Assembly: GCA_011009095.1 (NCBI GenBank)
Contig: VTPC01090701.1
Coordinates: 124,001-188,000, forward strand
Direction: 5' to 3'
DNA length: 64,000 bases
Origin: Ignelater luminosus
Lineage: Eukaryota > Arthropoda > Insecta > Coleoptera > Elateridae
The translations under genes were made by a program, and so were the position numbers. The notes beneath the pieces were generated by a model. It did not search any database. It was not told the origin of the DNA and saw only the letters and a list, made by a program, of their open reading frames with translations. How positions within the stretch are numbered: the stretch's first letter is position 1; each line of letters opens with the position of its first letter. Of this stretch, positions 26,801 through 37,990 are shown piece by piece.

Positions 26801-27231
26801 CTTATGAGTCAAAGTATATGATCATTTGCGTGACTCAATAACAAAAATGTGCTTGTAAAATACAGTGAACTAATAAGATTCCAAATTAAATTTGAACTTT
26901 CTCTATGTTTCATAATTCAAATTCTAACATTTTTATGCACTTGGTACCAAAGCCAAGCATTTTGGGACTTAGTGCCAAATGAGAGATGATGACTTGCAGC
27001 TGAATTTATTTATAAAAAAAGCACAACAGCCTTTCTTCACGTTTACTAAAATTATCAAAACAAATCTATTATTTATTCTGAGAGAAACTATTTCCATGAA
27101 TATTTTGATAATGCCTTCTCACTTTCTTATTTCAATAGTAATTGTCAATATACTAATTTTTACTTCTTTTCTCTTTTCAGCTTAATTACGAAAATATATA
27201 CCAATCATCGATAATACACGCTAGTGCGTGA
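14861..27231 (+). CDS. cact: Cactus, IkappaB homologue
   Basis: Cytoplasmic inhibitor that binds Rel-family factors (Dorsal/Dif) through ankyrin repeats and is degraded on Toll signalling. Coding exons are 14861-15303, 19065-19420, 26384-26709 and 27181-27231. Donors GTAAGT and acceptors TTGCAG/TTACAG support the first two junctions. The predicted protein has 391 residues. The N-terminus carries a canonical IkappaB phosphodegron DSGFLS (residues 37-42) and two further DSG motifs (67 and 89). Ankyrin repeats run from about residue 146 (TQLHAAI, SPLHLAV, SPLHICA, TCVHVAA, FTALNYA) to about 350, followed by an acidic, serine-rich PEST-like tail. The last junction is least sure: donor GTTTGT at 26710 is weak, and reading through gives only Val-Cys then a stop at 26718. 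The acceptor at 27180 has a strong pyrimidine tract. The ATG context AAAAATGG is good. Family assignment is firm. Confidence 0.93.
16434..16443 (+). promoter_or_regulatory. Rel/NF-kappaB-type site GGGATTCCCT
   Basis: Exact GGGATTCCC core in cactus intron 1, in a locally GC-richer patch (about 16420-16510) that could be an intronic enhancer. Confidence 0.5.
17785..17914. mobile_element. 130-bp MITE-like inverted repeat
   Basis: Ends are ~40-bp imperfect inverted repeats. GAGTCTTGTGCCAAAAAGTC at the left matches the complement of the right end, which reads GAGTCTTACGTCAAAAAGTC, and the match continues through CTACGTC and AAGGTTTCGT. Only ~50 bp lie between. No coding capacity and no clear target duplication. 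Probably a non-autonomous DNA element, or a hairpin formed within the intron. Confidence 0.65.
18942..18951 (-). promoter_or_regulatory. kappaB site GGGGTTTTCC (minus strand)
   Basis: On the minus strand this fits both GGGRNNYYCC and the Dorsal pattern GGGW4CCA. It lies 114 bp upstream of cactus exon 2. Confidence 0.4.
20782..20791 (+). promoter_or_regulatory. Dorsal-like site GGGAAAATCC
   Basis: GGG-W5-CC pattern. The same 10-mer recurs at 23816-23825 in the same intron. Confidence 0.35.
21362..21371 (+). promoter_or_regulatory. kappaB site GGGAATCCCC
   Basis: Full match to GGGRNNYYCC in cactus intron 2. Confidence 0.5.
22610..22619 (+). promoter_or_regulatory. Rel/NF-kappaB-type site GGGAATCCCT
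   Basis: Exact GGGAATCCC core in cactus intron 2, 1.25 kb from the 21362 site. Confidence 0.45.
23050..23111 (+). other. Possible alternative terminal exon of cactus
   Basis: A strong pyrimidine tract and AG (to 23049) are followed by sequence in the right phase to continue from exon 2. The split codon becomes GAT, then 19 codons (MGDIRTETNSEAINTSTSS), then TAG at 23109. Use of this exon would give an IkappaB lacking the last ankyrin repeats and the PEST tail. No nearby poly(A) signal is obvious and one random exon in three is in phase, so this is tentative. Confidence 0.22.
23816..23825 (+). promoter_or_regulatory. Dorsal-like site GGGAAAATCC
   Basis: Second copy of the 10-mer at 20782. 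Confidence 0.33.
24687..24696 (+). promoter_or_regulatory. Dorsal-like site GGGAAAACCA
   Basis: Exact fit to GGGW4CCM in a GC-richer patch of intron 2 (about 24590-24740). Confidence 0.38.
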
Positions 27232-28095
27232 AAGAGTAGCTGATGAAGAAAATACATGAAGATAATTCATGCGTACTTATATGAAACTAAAAAGCATGCT
27301 ATGTATGCAAAGACCTCTGCTCCATTGTGTCGTGTGTCACATGGCAGCATAAACTGAGAAGAGAATGAAGATGGATTTCGCACGCAAGTTGCCAAAAAAC
27401 AAAAAATAGTTAATATAAAACTGTTCTGTGATCTACCTGCCTAAGAATTATCAACGGTAACCTGTTTTTATTCAATCGAGGAAATATTTGTTGATGACAG
27501 ATATTGCTGATATTGCGAATCAAAATGGATTTCCATGATAATCCTTTGCTCGTTAGTGACTACAGGTTTTTTTGTCTTCTTTCTTCTGACTGACATGTAT
27601 TTTATTCGTGTTTATTTTTCTGAAAACTTTATCTTTCTTTTTATGTGTGATGAAAAGTTTAGTTATCATTAATTATTTATAATTTCCTAGTGTTAAGCTT
27701 TAATTTTATTGATAGAAGTTTTTATCACATGTAACGGAAAGCAATTATTATTAAACATGGTGATATTATCATCACCTCATTATCTGTTTAGTGAATCTGA
27801 ATGGTAAGACTAAAAATGGATTGTAACGAATGAGAAAAGTCTAGTAATTGTGTTCGTATATCCTAATATTTTGAAATTTATTACCTGTTGTATTTATTGT
27901 TGTTAGGTTTTGTAGTGGAAAATTTTTTAAATATTTTTGTTTTTTTTCTTTTTGATCTATTCAAAATATTGGTATATGTGCCTATCAGAGAACTTTATGG
28001 TTAAATTAGCTAATTTTTAATTAATTTAAGTTTTATGTTATAGTCCCAATCCTATGTGAAAACTAGTATTAATAAAAATATTTTTAACAGAAAAC
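27232..28095 (+). other. cact: cactus 3' UTR with poly(A) signal
   Basis: Stop-rich sequence after the predicted cactus stop. AATAAA at 28071-28076 is the first strong poly(A) signal placed to end a ~0.86-kb 3' UTR. The boundary is inferred. Confidence 0.5.
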
Positions 28096-29237
28096 TTGCC
28101 TGCTTTATTTTATACTAAAATATTCATTATATCTAGCATGCATACAGCTTGCATTCTTTATGCAACCAACAAAAGACCAATTTGGGAATCCCTAACATTG
28201 AATGAGGTGGTGGAAATTCCTAACTCTTTATAACCTTTTCAGTAAAATAGTTGATTTATTGTATTAGTCAACAAATGAATTCAACAAATTATTAATTATT
28301 ATGTTTTTACTACAGGATTCCTTAACACAACTTCTTGTTTTGTTCATAATTATTGCTTAATACGTCTCAAAAAATAATTGTAAAATTGTTGTCTAGATTT
28401 ATAGACAGTGGCGGACTGTCATTTAGGAATATAGATGCTTAAAACACCTTTCACAATAATGTTAATGGTAATGTTATGTTAAGATGTTAATATTCAAAAT
28501 GTGTTGTGGTCATTGAAACGTTCAAAACAATGTTAATGGTAGTGGCAATGTTAATCTTTCATGTTAGCCTTCCAAAAATATTTTGTATTTTTTAACATCA
28601 TAGTTAACATCTACTAATAGAAATGAAGTTTTACAGCAAGCGCAATGTGTACTGCCATCTCTCTTCATTTTACCGATCTGTCAATTTATTCCGTTTTGTC
28701 GCTTTGTGCTATCACCTGTTCATTTTAAATACAACCAAGTTAAAACTATACTAAAATCTTGCATCAAATGAAGAATCACAGTGAAAAATGGAGGTTATGT
28801 TGGTTGTTTATAGGTTTTGTATTGTCTATGCTCCTCCCACTTTTATACCCGGGAATTTTAAATATGCCAACTTCTAATTTATGTAAAAATAATCATTATA
28901 TACAGATTTCAATTTTTGTATCATATTCAAATTCTGTCCAGATTTTATTAAAAATAGGAGCATCCAAAGTTCAACCTTAAAGTAAAATCAGGATTTCATG
29001 TTGTACTCGTGGAAAAAGAAATGGAAGCTTTCAATTTTATTAGTGTCCTGTTCAACTGACTGCTTTCAAGCACTCTGTGAGTAGGTACATATGTCATTTC
29101 TTAGCAATATGTATTGAAAAATCAGAAATACTCTACAGCAATCAGTTGAATTGAATACTATTAAAATCATGTAAGTGAGAAATTATTATAAACATAATCT
29201 CACAAATAAGAGTAACAGGTGTCTACTGTCTTAACAG
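28096..29237. other. cactus 3' flank, no gene seen
   Basis: Holds an exact Rel-type core and a GGAAATTCC half-site close together (28184-28220). A run of related 'TGTTAATGGTARTGKTATGTT' phrases near 28457-28560 suggests a small decayed repeat. No gene is recognised. Confidence 0.4.
28184..28220 (+). promoter_or_regulatory. Paired Rel-type sites downstream of cactus
   Basis: GGGAATCCCT (28184-28193) and GGAAATTCC (28212-28220) are separated by 18 bp, about 110 bp beyond the presumed cactus poly(A) signal. This could be a 3' enhancer; inferred from sequence only. Confidence 0.4.
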
Positions 29238-29362
29238 TGGGCGCGTTCAGTTGAACTCTACGGTTGAGCTGCTGATAAAGCAGAATCACTGAACGTTTCC
29301 GCTGCGTAAGTGACTGGAATTGCACTGATGTCTGTTCGGCACTCTCAGGGTGAACGCGCCCA
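29238..29362. mobile_element. 125-bp MITE with GGGCGCGTTCA ends
   Basis: Perfect 12-bp terminal inverted repeats TGGGCGCGTTCA (29238-29249) and TGAACGCGCCCA (29351-29362) bound a GC-richer block. There is no coding capacity and no clear target duplication. Superfamily not assigned. Confidence 0.6.
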
Positions 29363-30109
29363 GCGCTTCTTTTGAGGAGCAGTTAGCATGACGACGTGAT
29401 GCCAACGAAAAAGCTTCTGATTGGTTGGCATGACAATAAATAAATAAATTGTCATTTATCGGCAGTTGTCAAAAACCGTATATTATTTCTTTTTGCAACC
29501 CAATAGAATTGCCAACCGATCTGTAATGTAACAAGGCCGGTTGCCGGTTGCCGGTTAAAGTTAATAAAAAGACGGTAAATCGCAGAGCTGCCATCTAGTA
29601 ATCATCAATAATCGTAGATTTGTTTGATTTTCTGGGTAAGTTTTATGATTAACCCTTCCCTCCTTCCACGTTGGTTTTCACAGTCTAAGGGAGATCCATA
29701 TATCTGTTTCGGAGTCCGAATGGGAAGCTTTTGAGCCCAGACATGTAACGGCATTGCTGCCTATATGACTAGGTCGGTATTGTCACCCAGTAAAGGTAGC
29801 AACTCCATAACCGAAGCGACAGTGCTACACTAAAACTCATTTGCAGCTTTTTATATTAAAATTCAGAAGGTAATGTACTTTCTTTAAACGCGTGTGCAAA
29901 CTAAATTACAAACAGTATAGGTGACGTTCACTTTATCGGTTACAGTAAAGTAACCAAAACAAATTCGTACTCCGATGCAATACATTTTTAGAGAAACAAA
30001 ATATAATAAAAATGACGTCACTACCGATATTTATCGTTTCCTTAACGGTATCGTGTAGAAACAAAATACCATCCCCTGAACACAAACAGTGCCAACGGAT
30101 AGTAGAGAA
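29363..30109. other. No gene seen
   Basis: Moderate GC content. A triple CCGGTTG tandem lies near 29536-29557, and a TGACGTCA near 30013. No open frame of note. Confidence 0.4.
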
Positions 30110-31115
30110 AACACATCAACCACGAATATTAGACAGGATGCTGTCGACGGATTTAACCTCCAGCTAATCAGTAACGTAAACGTCGACGTGGTCCGCCATC
30201 TATCTCACTTCCTGACATTTTTCCTTCAATGTAGTATATGTAATTCATAAGAGCTAGCTCCATAAATTTAAAATATGGCGTTGTTGACGAAGTTTGGGAT
30301 CAAAAATTAATTACAAACTACTTGAAAGAGTAATTTAATAGTTGTTGAAGAGTATAATCTCAAGGATATCAGTACTAATAAGATCTAACATAAGAGACAA
30401 TATTCAACTTAACTTAAATTCATGAGAAATATAAAATGCCTTGCGGTTTCCGAGGCCTTGAAGAGACAAGTTTACATGTTACAGAAAACACCTAACTAGT
30501 ATATTTCTATACAAAGCAGGACAAAATACACCACAATAAAAATCAATCATTTTCCGCCTATCGCATTTGTTAAGACTTTGCTGACGTCAAATTCCGCCCA
30601 ATTAGTTAACCGTCTTTTCTATATTATCCTTGACGGTCAATAGGTTAGCTGCTGATGTCAGCGAAGTCCAAGAAACGCAAATGGCGGGAAATCGTTGACC
30701 TTTTATTATGGTATATTTCTGTGTATTTTGTCTTGTTTTGTATAGAAATATTAATACTAGTTAGAAGTTTTGTTTTTCCAGCGTACAACTTGTCTTTTCA
30801 AGGCTTTGGAAACCGAAAGGAATTTTATATTTCTCGTGAATTTAAAAGTTAAATTGGATATCGTCTCTTTACCATTAATCAACATTTATTAAGTCGTCTT
30901 TTAATTTTGTTTGTAATTAATTTTTTATCCCAAACCTCGACAACAACATCATATATTTTAAATTTATGGCGCTAGCGCTTATGTAATGTGTATTACGCTG
31001 AGCGGAAGTGAGATAGACTGAAAACTACGCTGACGTAAATGCTACTGATGGGTTGGAGTTCAAAATAGTCGACGGTATCTTGCATCTTGTCTAATACCCG
31101 CGAGCAGTGCATGTG
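30110..31115. repeat. ~1-kb foldback: two ~500-bp inverted arms, 17-bp loop
   Basis: The left arm (about 30110-30614) is the diverged reverse complement of the right arm (about 30632-31115). Pairings checked along the length: ATTAGAC 30128 with 31089-31095; GGGAT 30296 with ATCCC ending at 30931; CTGACGTCA 30581 with TGATGTCAG ending at 30661; ACCGTC ending at 30614 with GACGGT from 30632. Paired positions sum to about 61223-61246, so symmetry holds over the whole block. Arms look ~75-85% identical with small gaps. A 65-codon frame at 30655-30852 lies in the right arm and starts MSAKSKKRKWREIV; a TTTTTCCAG acceptor-like site sits inside it. It could be a foldback transposon, an inverted gene-fragment duplication, or a hairpin-RNA locus. 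Confidence 0.8.
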
Positions 31116-34100
31116 TCCATCGTGTCCATCAGAACAGTGTTGCCAAGAATCTTTCTCCTCATCCATCTAACAAAAATGTCGCTAATAACGGTATGAAAAT
31201 TCCCATCTTCAAAAATTCTTGAAATCAATGTTTCAGACGCTGTCGATGCTTGTGTTTAGAGGCTTGGCAGTACGTCGTCGTGCTAACTGCTCCTGAACAC
31301 AAACAATAATTACTTGTTTGCAAACGAGTACTGCCAACCGTCTAGCAAGTTTTATAATCTCCAGCATCAATACTTATGTTCAGAAACAGTAATCTCAGGC
31401 CTACCCGCTACTGTCAGCAAGAAAAGCGCTTTTAAAAGTTTGTGCCTATGGAAATTGACATTTGCTGTCGATCATCCAAGAGCTTCTCACCGATACCGCT
31501 TCTAATTGCTGTTTGATTTTGAACACAAGGAATGTTTTATGCTAGAATAACGTTTTATATGGAATAATCATCAACCAATAGACAACGCTAAATTCAGTCA
31601 AAATTTATTAAAATGACTACAATCTACGTTGTCAGAGCTGGCTGTAAATCTACAAATCTGAAAATTTATAATATTCATGATTACTCCTGACGATATTTTA
31701 CACTATTGTGGCAACATTATGTGATCACTCTCGCACTAGTATAGCTTTTAAGATTTCCAATAGTAGTCGCGATGATTGTATTTTTTCTCCAATACGTGTC
31801 CAGGAAAGTATGCAAAAAATGGACGATTTTACAAATTTATTCCAAAATAGCTAGTACGGTTTTTTAATTTTTCCCCATAATATCCCGAGTTTAAGAATTT
31901 TTAATTTTAGGAAAAATGCTTACACGAGGGAACACTGCATCAGAGCAGTAAGTAGTCACATTTGCAGCATAAACATTTCAGACAATTAGTAGCACTCACA
32001 GGCCCACTTTTATAGATCTGTGATCTATGGCAACACGCATCAGATGGTATTTGCTATTGACATCAGCATTTAGAAAGTGAATTTGTATTTGAGGTAAAGT
32101 ACAAGTTGTTACCTCGGGATTTACGTTTACCATGCAGAAATAAGCAGGTTGTTTTTCAAATTTATAATAGATACAATATTAAAAAGATGGAATATAGCAT
32201 GACATAGGCACCAATGAATTGGCTTTGATAAAGACAAAATTATCTGCAAAGCAGATATCTGATCAAGGTAATTTAGTTCTGATAGTCAAGTCTATGTCTC
32301 TTTCATCTGTATATGATTCTCCAAAAGCGAAACGGTCATTCTTTTTAAGAAAAAGTCCCGGCACGTTCGAGACTGATCACCCTCTAATCTCTAGTGCATA
32401 TTGCACAAGTCTAGCAATAGATCTCCAACTTATAAAGACGTTATCCAAGTTAAAGTTTTTAAATGGCAATTTTTGTTTATACCTTTACACCAGTGACGCC
32501 CCCTTGGAAAGAGGGACTATAGGAGTTAACCCCCTCAAATTCACACAACCTATTTATATATCAAAAAAATCCAAAAAATTGAATTTAATCATAACCTCTA
32601 AAACTCCTAAAAACTTTAGCCTATTTACCTCAAAACCAATGGAAACTATTGCAATGAACGAAAAGTCTTTATTCCAATTGTTGTCATTTCCATAATCACT
32701 TTATTCACTTACTCTTGTCATATACTGTTTATATTTATAATCCGTTCTTAAAAACATTTTTCTTGTTCTCGGAAGCACATTTGTAAGTTATTTAATTTTG
32801 GAATTGATATTGACAGGATTCTGCGTTTGCTGACTAAGATTATTGTCCGCGCCCAAAATAATCTTCATATTTTCTAAAATTTTCTTGTGTCTTTCGTGGT
32901 ATTAAATTCGAAACTACCATAGGAGACATCTATGTTGGACACCATGAACAACAGATTGTTTTTACTCTAGGTAGGTGAAGAATCAAGAATCTGATCTAAA
33001 GTGACGAGTTATCTTTAACTGCGAATAGCCATTTATTAATTAAGTTTGATGCGTGTGGTATTTTGACATGATCGGGCAAACACAACCTTTCTTACTAGAA
33101 ACAGCACTACATGCATACGAGAAACAGCAATAAATGCATAAGAAATTATTTTAAACTAAAATGTATAATTTGCCTAACGCAACGAGAGCAACCAGAGTTC
33201 AATCAACAGGAAACGCATGCCCGTTACAAAAAAAAGTTCTCAACTGAAAGGCCTCATTTGGTATGCCCCACCACAGACTCGTCTGTGCATGAATCGCTTT
33301 GTGCAAACTTTTAGATACCGCCCCCTTGTTTTTAGCAGGCGCTAGTTGGAAGGGTCTCCTTCGGACTGAAAACAGAATGGGAATCCTTTTTCGACTAAAT
33401 CAAAATGCCAGCTCTTTGTTTAGCCGTTCTCCGGCAGTGAACAACATGCACAGCTATACGCGGTAGTCTTGCGGAAGAACCTTTCAATAAACTTAAAAGT
33501 TTTCTGTTCGTCTAAGTTGAAAAGTACCCTTCAACTACTTCAAAATCGGTCAAAGCTTCCTCGAGATGAAAAGTATTCATCAAATTTTAGGAAGTGTTTA
33601 AAAAGCTAGTGAAAATATAGGATGCAGGTAATTGATGAGCGCCGCAGGGCTAACACGAAAGTCTCGATGTTTTCGAACAGTTTGTTAAAACACTAAGTAA
33701 AGCATTCTAACCTCTCTGCATGCAGTTTCACGCGATAAATAAACGAGAAGATCAATATATTATGTTATTCCAATGTCGGGAAAAGTTTAATCAGTTTTGA
33801 ATGGGTAGCAATGGTGTACACTCTGGATGTATACGATGGTATTTTCAAACTACTGATAAGTGATAGTAAACAAAATTATTCCTAGATCAATTTTCAAGAA
33901 TCAACCTTTCTTCCGGGGTCTTCAGTCAAGAATTATTTGACAGGAATCCCAAAACCATTAGAAGCCATCTTCTTAAGTTCAAATGTATTTATTAGTAGAA
34001 TTAGTATAATATGTCTATTTGGCTTTTACTCGCCCAGCACTACAGATTTAATTTGTTTATAAGTTTAGTGCAAAGAATCTAACCAGAACAACGGTCAGAA

Positions 34101-35480
34101 GTGTCTCCGCTGTATCGAAACTCCCACAAGACATTTCAAAATCGTATAAACTTTAACTACCCAAAACCTTTTATCTGTTATGAGAAGTACTTGTAGAGAG
34201 TAAATCAGTGGAGTAGCAACGCTGTCGTGGACTTACGTTCAAAGGTTCGTCACGAGCCCCTATTTCTTTATTTTATTGATTAGCCTACCAAATATACATA
34301 CCTATTTTTTGGATTGCAGAACATTTCCCTACAGTTACTGGGCTTGGGTACCATGGAACACTTGCAGATACGCTACTGGAGTGACTTGTGCGCTCTACCT
34401 TTTTGTTACGATTACACAGCCTTTCTGCAACAAATATGTCAGTTATTTTAGTGTAAATCTCTCATATCCAAGAAATCTTTGAAAAAGTTTACAATTTACT
34501 CTTCTACTTTCTCAGAACAACATAAGAGAACAAAATTCTCTTTGATTTACAAGATATCCTACGTAAGGTACAGAAAGAAATTAAAAAATTTAAAGATCAA
34601 ACGCAGACATGACGTCATCTATTGAACTTCAGTTGAAAGTCAGAAAAGAGCAATAAATTTCATTACGCGTCATGAGCATATCACACGCCACTTCGTTTAT
34701 AATTCGCTAATTACTCCGATTTGGCAATGATGCAAATTATACTGTGTGTTTCACAGGTCTGAAAATATTTGAACTTTGATTTTTTTGTAGAATAAAGGAA
34801 GATATTAGAAAAAACTAAAAATACTTTCTTTTAACATAATCAAGAATTCAGAAATACTGAAAGACCTATTTTATGTTTTATCTTCAAGGACGTCTTCTCT
34901 CAATATGTTCATACACTTTCGATTTTTCAGAAGTATGTTCGTAGAACAAACCGCAAGATTTGCGAAGAAGACGAAGCATTTTCCGTTTGTTTAATAATCT
35001 ATTTAAACACTCCACTGCGAGAAATGTTCTTTTCTAATACAGTAGTTGAACTTTGAATACTGAATTGCATGTTTTTTTATAGTATCGGTTTATTAATAGA
35101 AATAATCATTGTTAATTAATTTATTTATTTGTGTTAGTCTTAATTATCTTTTAAATTAGGAATCCATAATAGATTATTCTAGATTTCTTTCTATAAGTAC
35201 TGCTGTCTTCATTTTTAGGTATATAAATAAAATATAAAAGTGATATAAAATTTAATTCAAATAATGCCTTTTTTTTCTTAAATCATTTTAAAATTATCTT
35301 TTTAATGTGTTTTCCGCATTTTCATACATTTTTAAAATGAAAAGTGACATCTTTTATCTCGATATTGCATCTTTCAGTTTGAAATTTGCGCGAAAAGCGA
35401 CGCATGGTGCATGATGACGATGATGACTCGTAGAAAATTGACAATCGACAGTTGACATTCGCCTACATTTTTTCTAGTTT
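31116..35480. other. Intergenic between foldback and Hop, no gene recognised
   Basis: The longest open frame is 32219-32695 (158 codons, +). It has no recognisable domain and overlaps a block with a transposon-end-like CAGTGACGCCCCC (about 32492), so I do not call it a gene. A near-match Rel site lies at 33379 and a TGACGTCA at about 34610. Other frames are short. Confidence 0.4.
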
Positions 35481-35495
35481 ATTCTAGAGCATTCT
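35481..35495 (+). promoter_or_regulatory. Candidate heat-shock element of Hop
   Basis: ATTCTAGAGCATTCT contains three alternating 5-bp units (TTC, GAG for GAA, TTC) at correct spacing, 55 bp upstream of the Hop ATG. Another TTC ten bases upstream (35472) keeps the phase. Hop genes are often HSF-responsive. One unit is imperfect. Confidence 0.4.
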
Positions 35496-35549
35496 ATTGA
35501 GAACGTGTTCTTGTGTATTGTCTCGCGTTTAAAAAAAACCGGCATAAAT

Positions 35550-37720
35550 ATGGATAAAGTAAGTAAAGATTTAATTTTTTATTTATTTTCCTGTTGTTTT
35601 TAACATAAATAATTAGATAATTAAAAGAATTTTATGGTTAATGTGCTTTGGTATAAACATTTTTATTTAAAATTGTTTTAGGTTGGAGCTTTGAAAAACA
35701 AAGGTAACGCAGCATTAGCGGAAAATAAATTTGATGAAGCTATTAATTGCTATACAGAAGCTATAAATATAGATGGAAATAATCACGTTTTATATTCTAA
35801 TCGATCAGCTGCTTATGCGAAAGCAAATAAGTATGATTTGGCTTTACAAGATGCAGAAAAAACTGTTCAAATTAAACCTGATTGGGCAAAAGGTTATTCG
35901 AGGAAAGGCTCAGCTTTAGCATATCTCGGACGTACAGATGAGGCTATAGCTGCTTACGAAAAAGGTTTAGAATTAGATCCCAATAATTCTCAGTTAAAAG
36001 ATGGTTTAGCTGAAGTACGTGCACAAAGAAATTCAAGTGCTAGAGGTTTCCCAAATCCATTTGCAAGTCCAGATGTTCTTGCAAGATTAAAGTATGATCC
36101 ACGAACCAAAGACTATATGAATGACCCCTCGTTTGTTAGTTTAATTCAACAGTTACAAAGAAATCCAAATCTTTTAAGTCAGAAGTTGCAAGATCCACGT
36201 GTGATTACTGCTTTGGGTGTTTTGATGGGTATCGATATGAGTCAAGAGGAACCAATGGATACCGAACCAACCTACACGCCTCCTCCAAGAAAACCTGAAC
36301 CGAAACCCGAACCTCAAAAGGAACCTGAACCAGAATTACCTGAAAATAAGAAATTAGCTAAAGAAGAAAAAGAATTAGGAAACGAGTCTTATAAGAAAAA
36401 GGATTTCCAGAATGCTATAGAACATTACGAAGCTGCTCTTAAGCATGACCCAACTGATATAACTTTTTATAATAATTTAGCTGCAGTTTTCTTTGAACAG
36501 AAAGATTATGATAAATGCATAGAATATTGTGAAAAAGGTATTGAAACTGGTAGGGAAAATAGAGCTGATTTTAAATTAATTGCTAAAGCATTTATGAGAA
36601 TTGGTAATGCACACAAAAGAATGAAGAAGTATCACAGTGCGAAAACAGCTTATGAGAAATCAATGTCTGAACATAGGACACCTGAAATCAAAACACTTTT
36701 GTCTGAAGTAGAAAAGATAATAAGAGAAGAAGAACGAAAGGCCTATATTGATCCTGTCAGAGCAGAAGAGGAAAAGGAACAAGGTAAGGTTGAAATGATC
36801 ACAAATCATCCCTAATAGTTGAAAATTGTATTATTGTAGGCAATGAGCATTTTAAAAAAGGAGAGTATGCAACTGCAGTGAAACATTACACAGAAGCCAT
36901 TAAACGCAATCCTGATGATGCTAAATTATATAGCAATCGTGCTGCTTGTTACACTAAACTTGCTGCTTTCGATCTTGGCTTAAAAGATTGTGAAAAATGT
37001 GTAGAACTTGATCCAAAATTCATTAAAGGGTGGATAAGAAAGGGTTGCATCTTACAGGTATGGATTTTAAAAATTTTGTTTGGAACAGGCTTGTTAATGC
37101 ATGTTTGATTTTCCTTATTTTTAATAAGAAATTTTTTAAAAATCAATTTAAAAGTAAATGAATACTACATTACAATTCTAACCTCCATTTTGTGAATTTA
37201 TGTGAAATGAAATAATACAAAAGGTTATGAAATTCAAGGAAATTGAATAATGATGATGTTATCTATCGTGTTTTTGAGTTCACTGTTAAAATTAAACATT
37301 TGTTATTGTTGTGCATATTAAATTACATATACCACGCTTAAAAAATCCAAATTGATATAATTTTCTGTTAAGTAAAAACAATGTTAAAAATTATTTGTTT
37401 TACAGGGAATGCAACAAGCAAGTAAAGCCATTGCAGCCTTCCAGAAAGCTCTGGAAATAGATCCTAATAACCAAGAAGCCATACAGGGTTACAGACAGTG
37501 TACGTTAGAAAGTGCTGGTGTTGGTGGTGATCCTGAAAAGATACGTCAGCGTGCCATGGCAGATCCTGAAGTACAAGCCATATTAAGGGATCCTGCCATG
37601 CGAATGATTTTGGAACAAATGCAAAGTGATCCAAAGGCCGTTCAAGACCACTTAAGAAATCCTGATATTGCTGCTAAAATACAAAAACTTTTGGAATCTG
37701 GCTTGATAGCTATTCACTAA
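35550..37720 (+). CDS. Hop: Hop/STIP1, Hsp70-Hsp90 organising protein
   Basis: Cytosolic TPR co-chaperone that bridges Hsp70 and Hsp90. Coding exons are 35550-35558 (Met-Asp-Lys only), 35682-36783, 36840-37057 and 37406-37720, joined by GTAAGT/TTTTAG, GTAAGG/TTGTAG and GTATGG/TTACAG in compatible phases. The predicted length is 547 residues, close to the ~540 usual for the family. Order: TPR1 (about 4-105), a DP domain with DP repeats (about 125-185), a Pro/Glu-Lys linker, TPR2A and TPR2B (about 220-475), and a second DP domain ending in GLIAIH. The carboxylate-clamp residues of TPR1 are all present (K8, N12, N43, K73, R77). No defect is seen. The tiny first exon is confirmed by TPR1 needing its N-terminal helix. 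Confidence 0.95.
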
Positions 37721-37990
37721 TCTCTGATTAATTCTTATTACTTTTAACCAATTCAAATAATTTCATGTGTTTTTCCACATAATTTTGTATAAGCTTGAAG
37801 TAAATATTGATAATTATTACCTGTGCTGTATAATTATTTTATGATTTTCTTTTTTGTTGTAAGTTAGGATTTTCTTATTGCATTATAATTAATGTAAGTT
37901 ATGTAGGATAATCTAATACGTACACCGTATTTCAATCAAATTAATAAGCTAAATTTTATTTAGTAAATAAAATTTTGACCATTTACATTG
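37721..37990 (+). other. Hop: Hop 3' UTR with poly(A) signal
   Basis: Noncoding after the stop. AATAAA at 37966-37971 is followed by a GT/T-rich stretch, so the transcript probably ends near 37990. Confidence 0.5.

Noticed and set aside
31174..31194. ATGTCGCTAATAACG followed by GTATGA, first-exon-like
   Set aside because: Weak donor, at the edge of the foldback, no downstream exon found.
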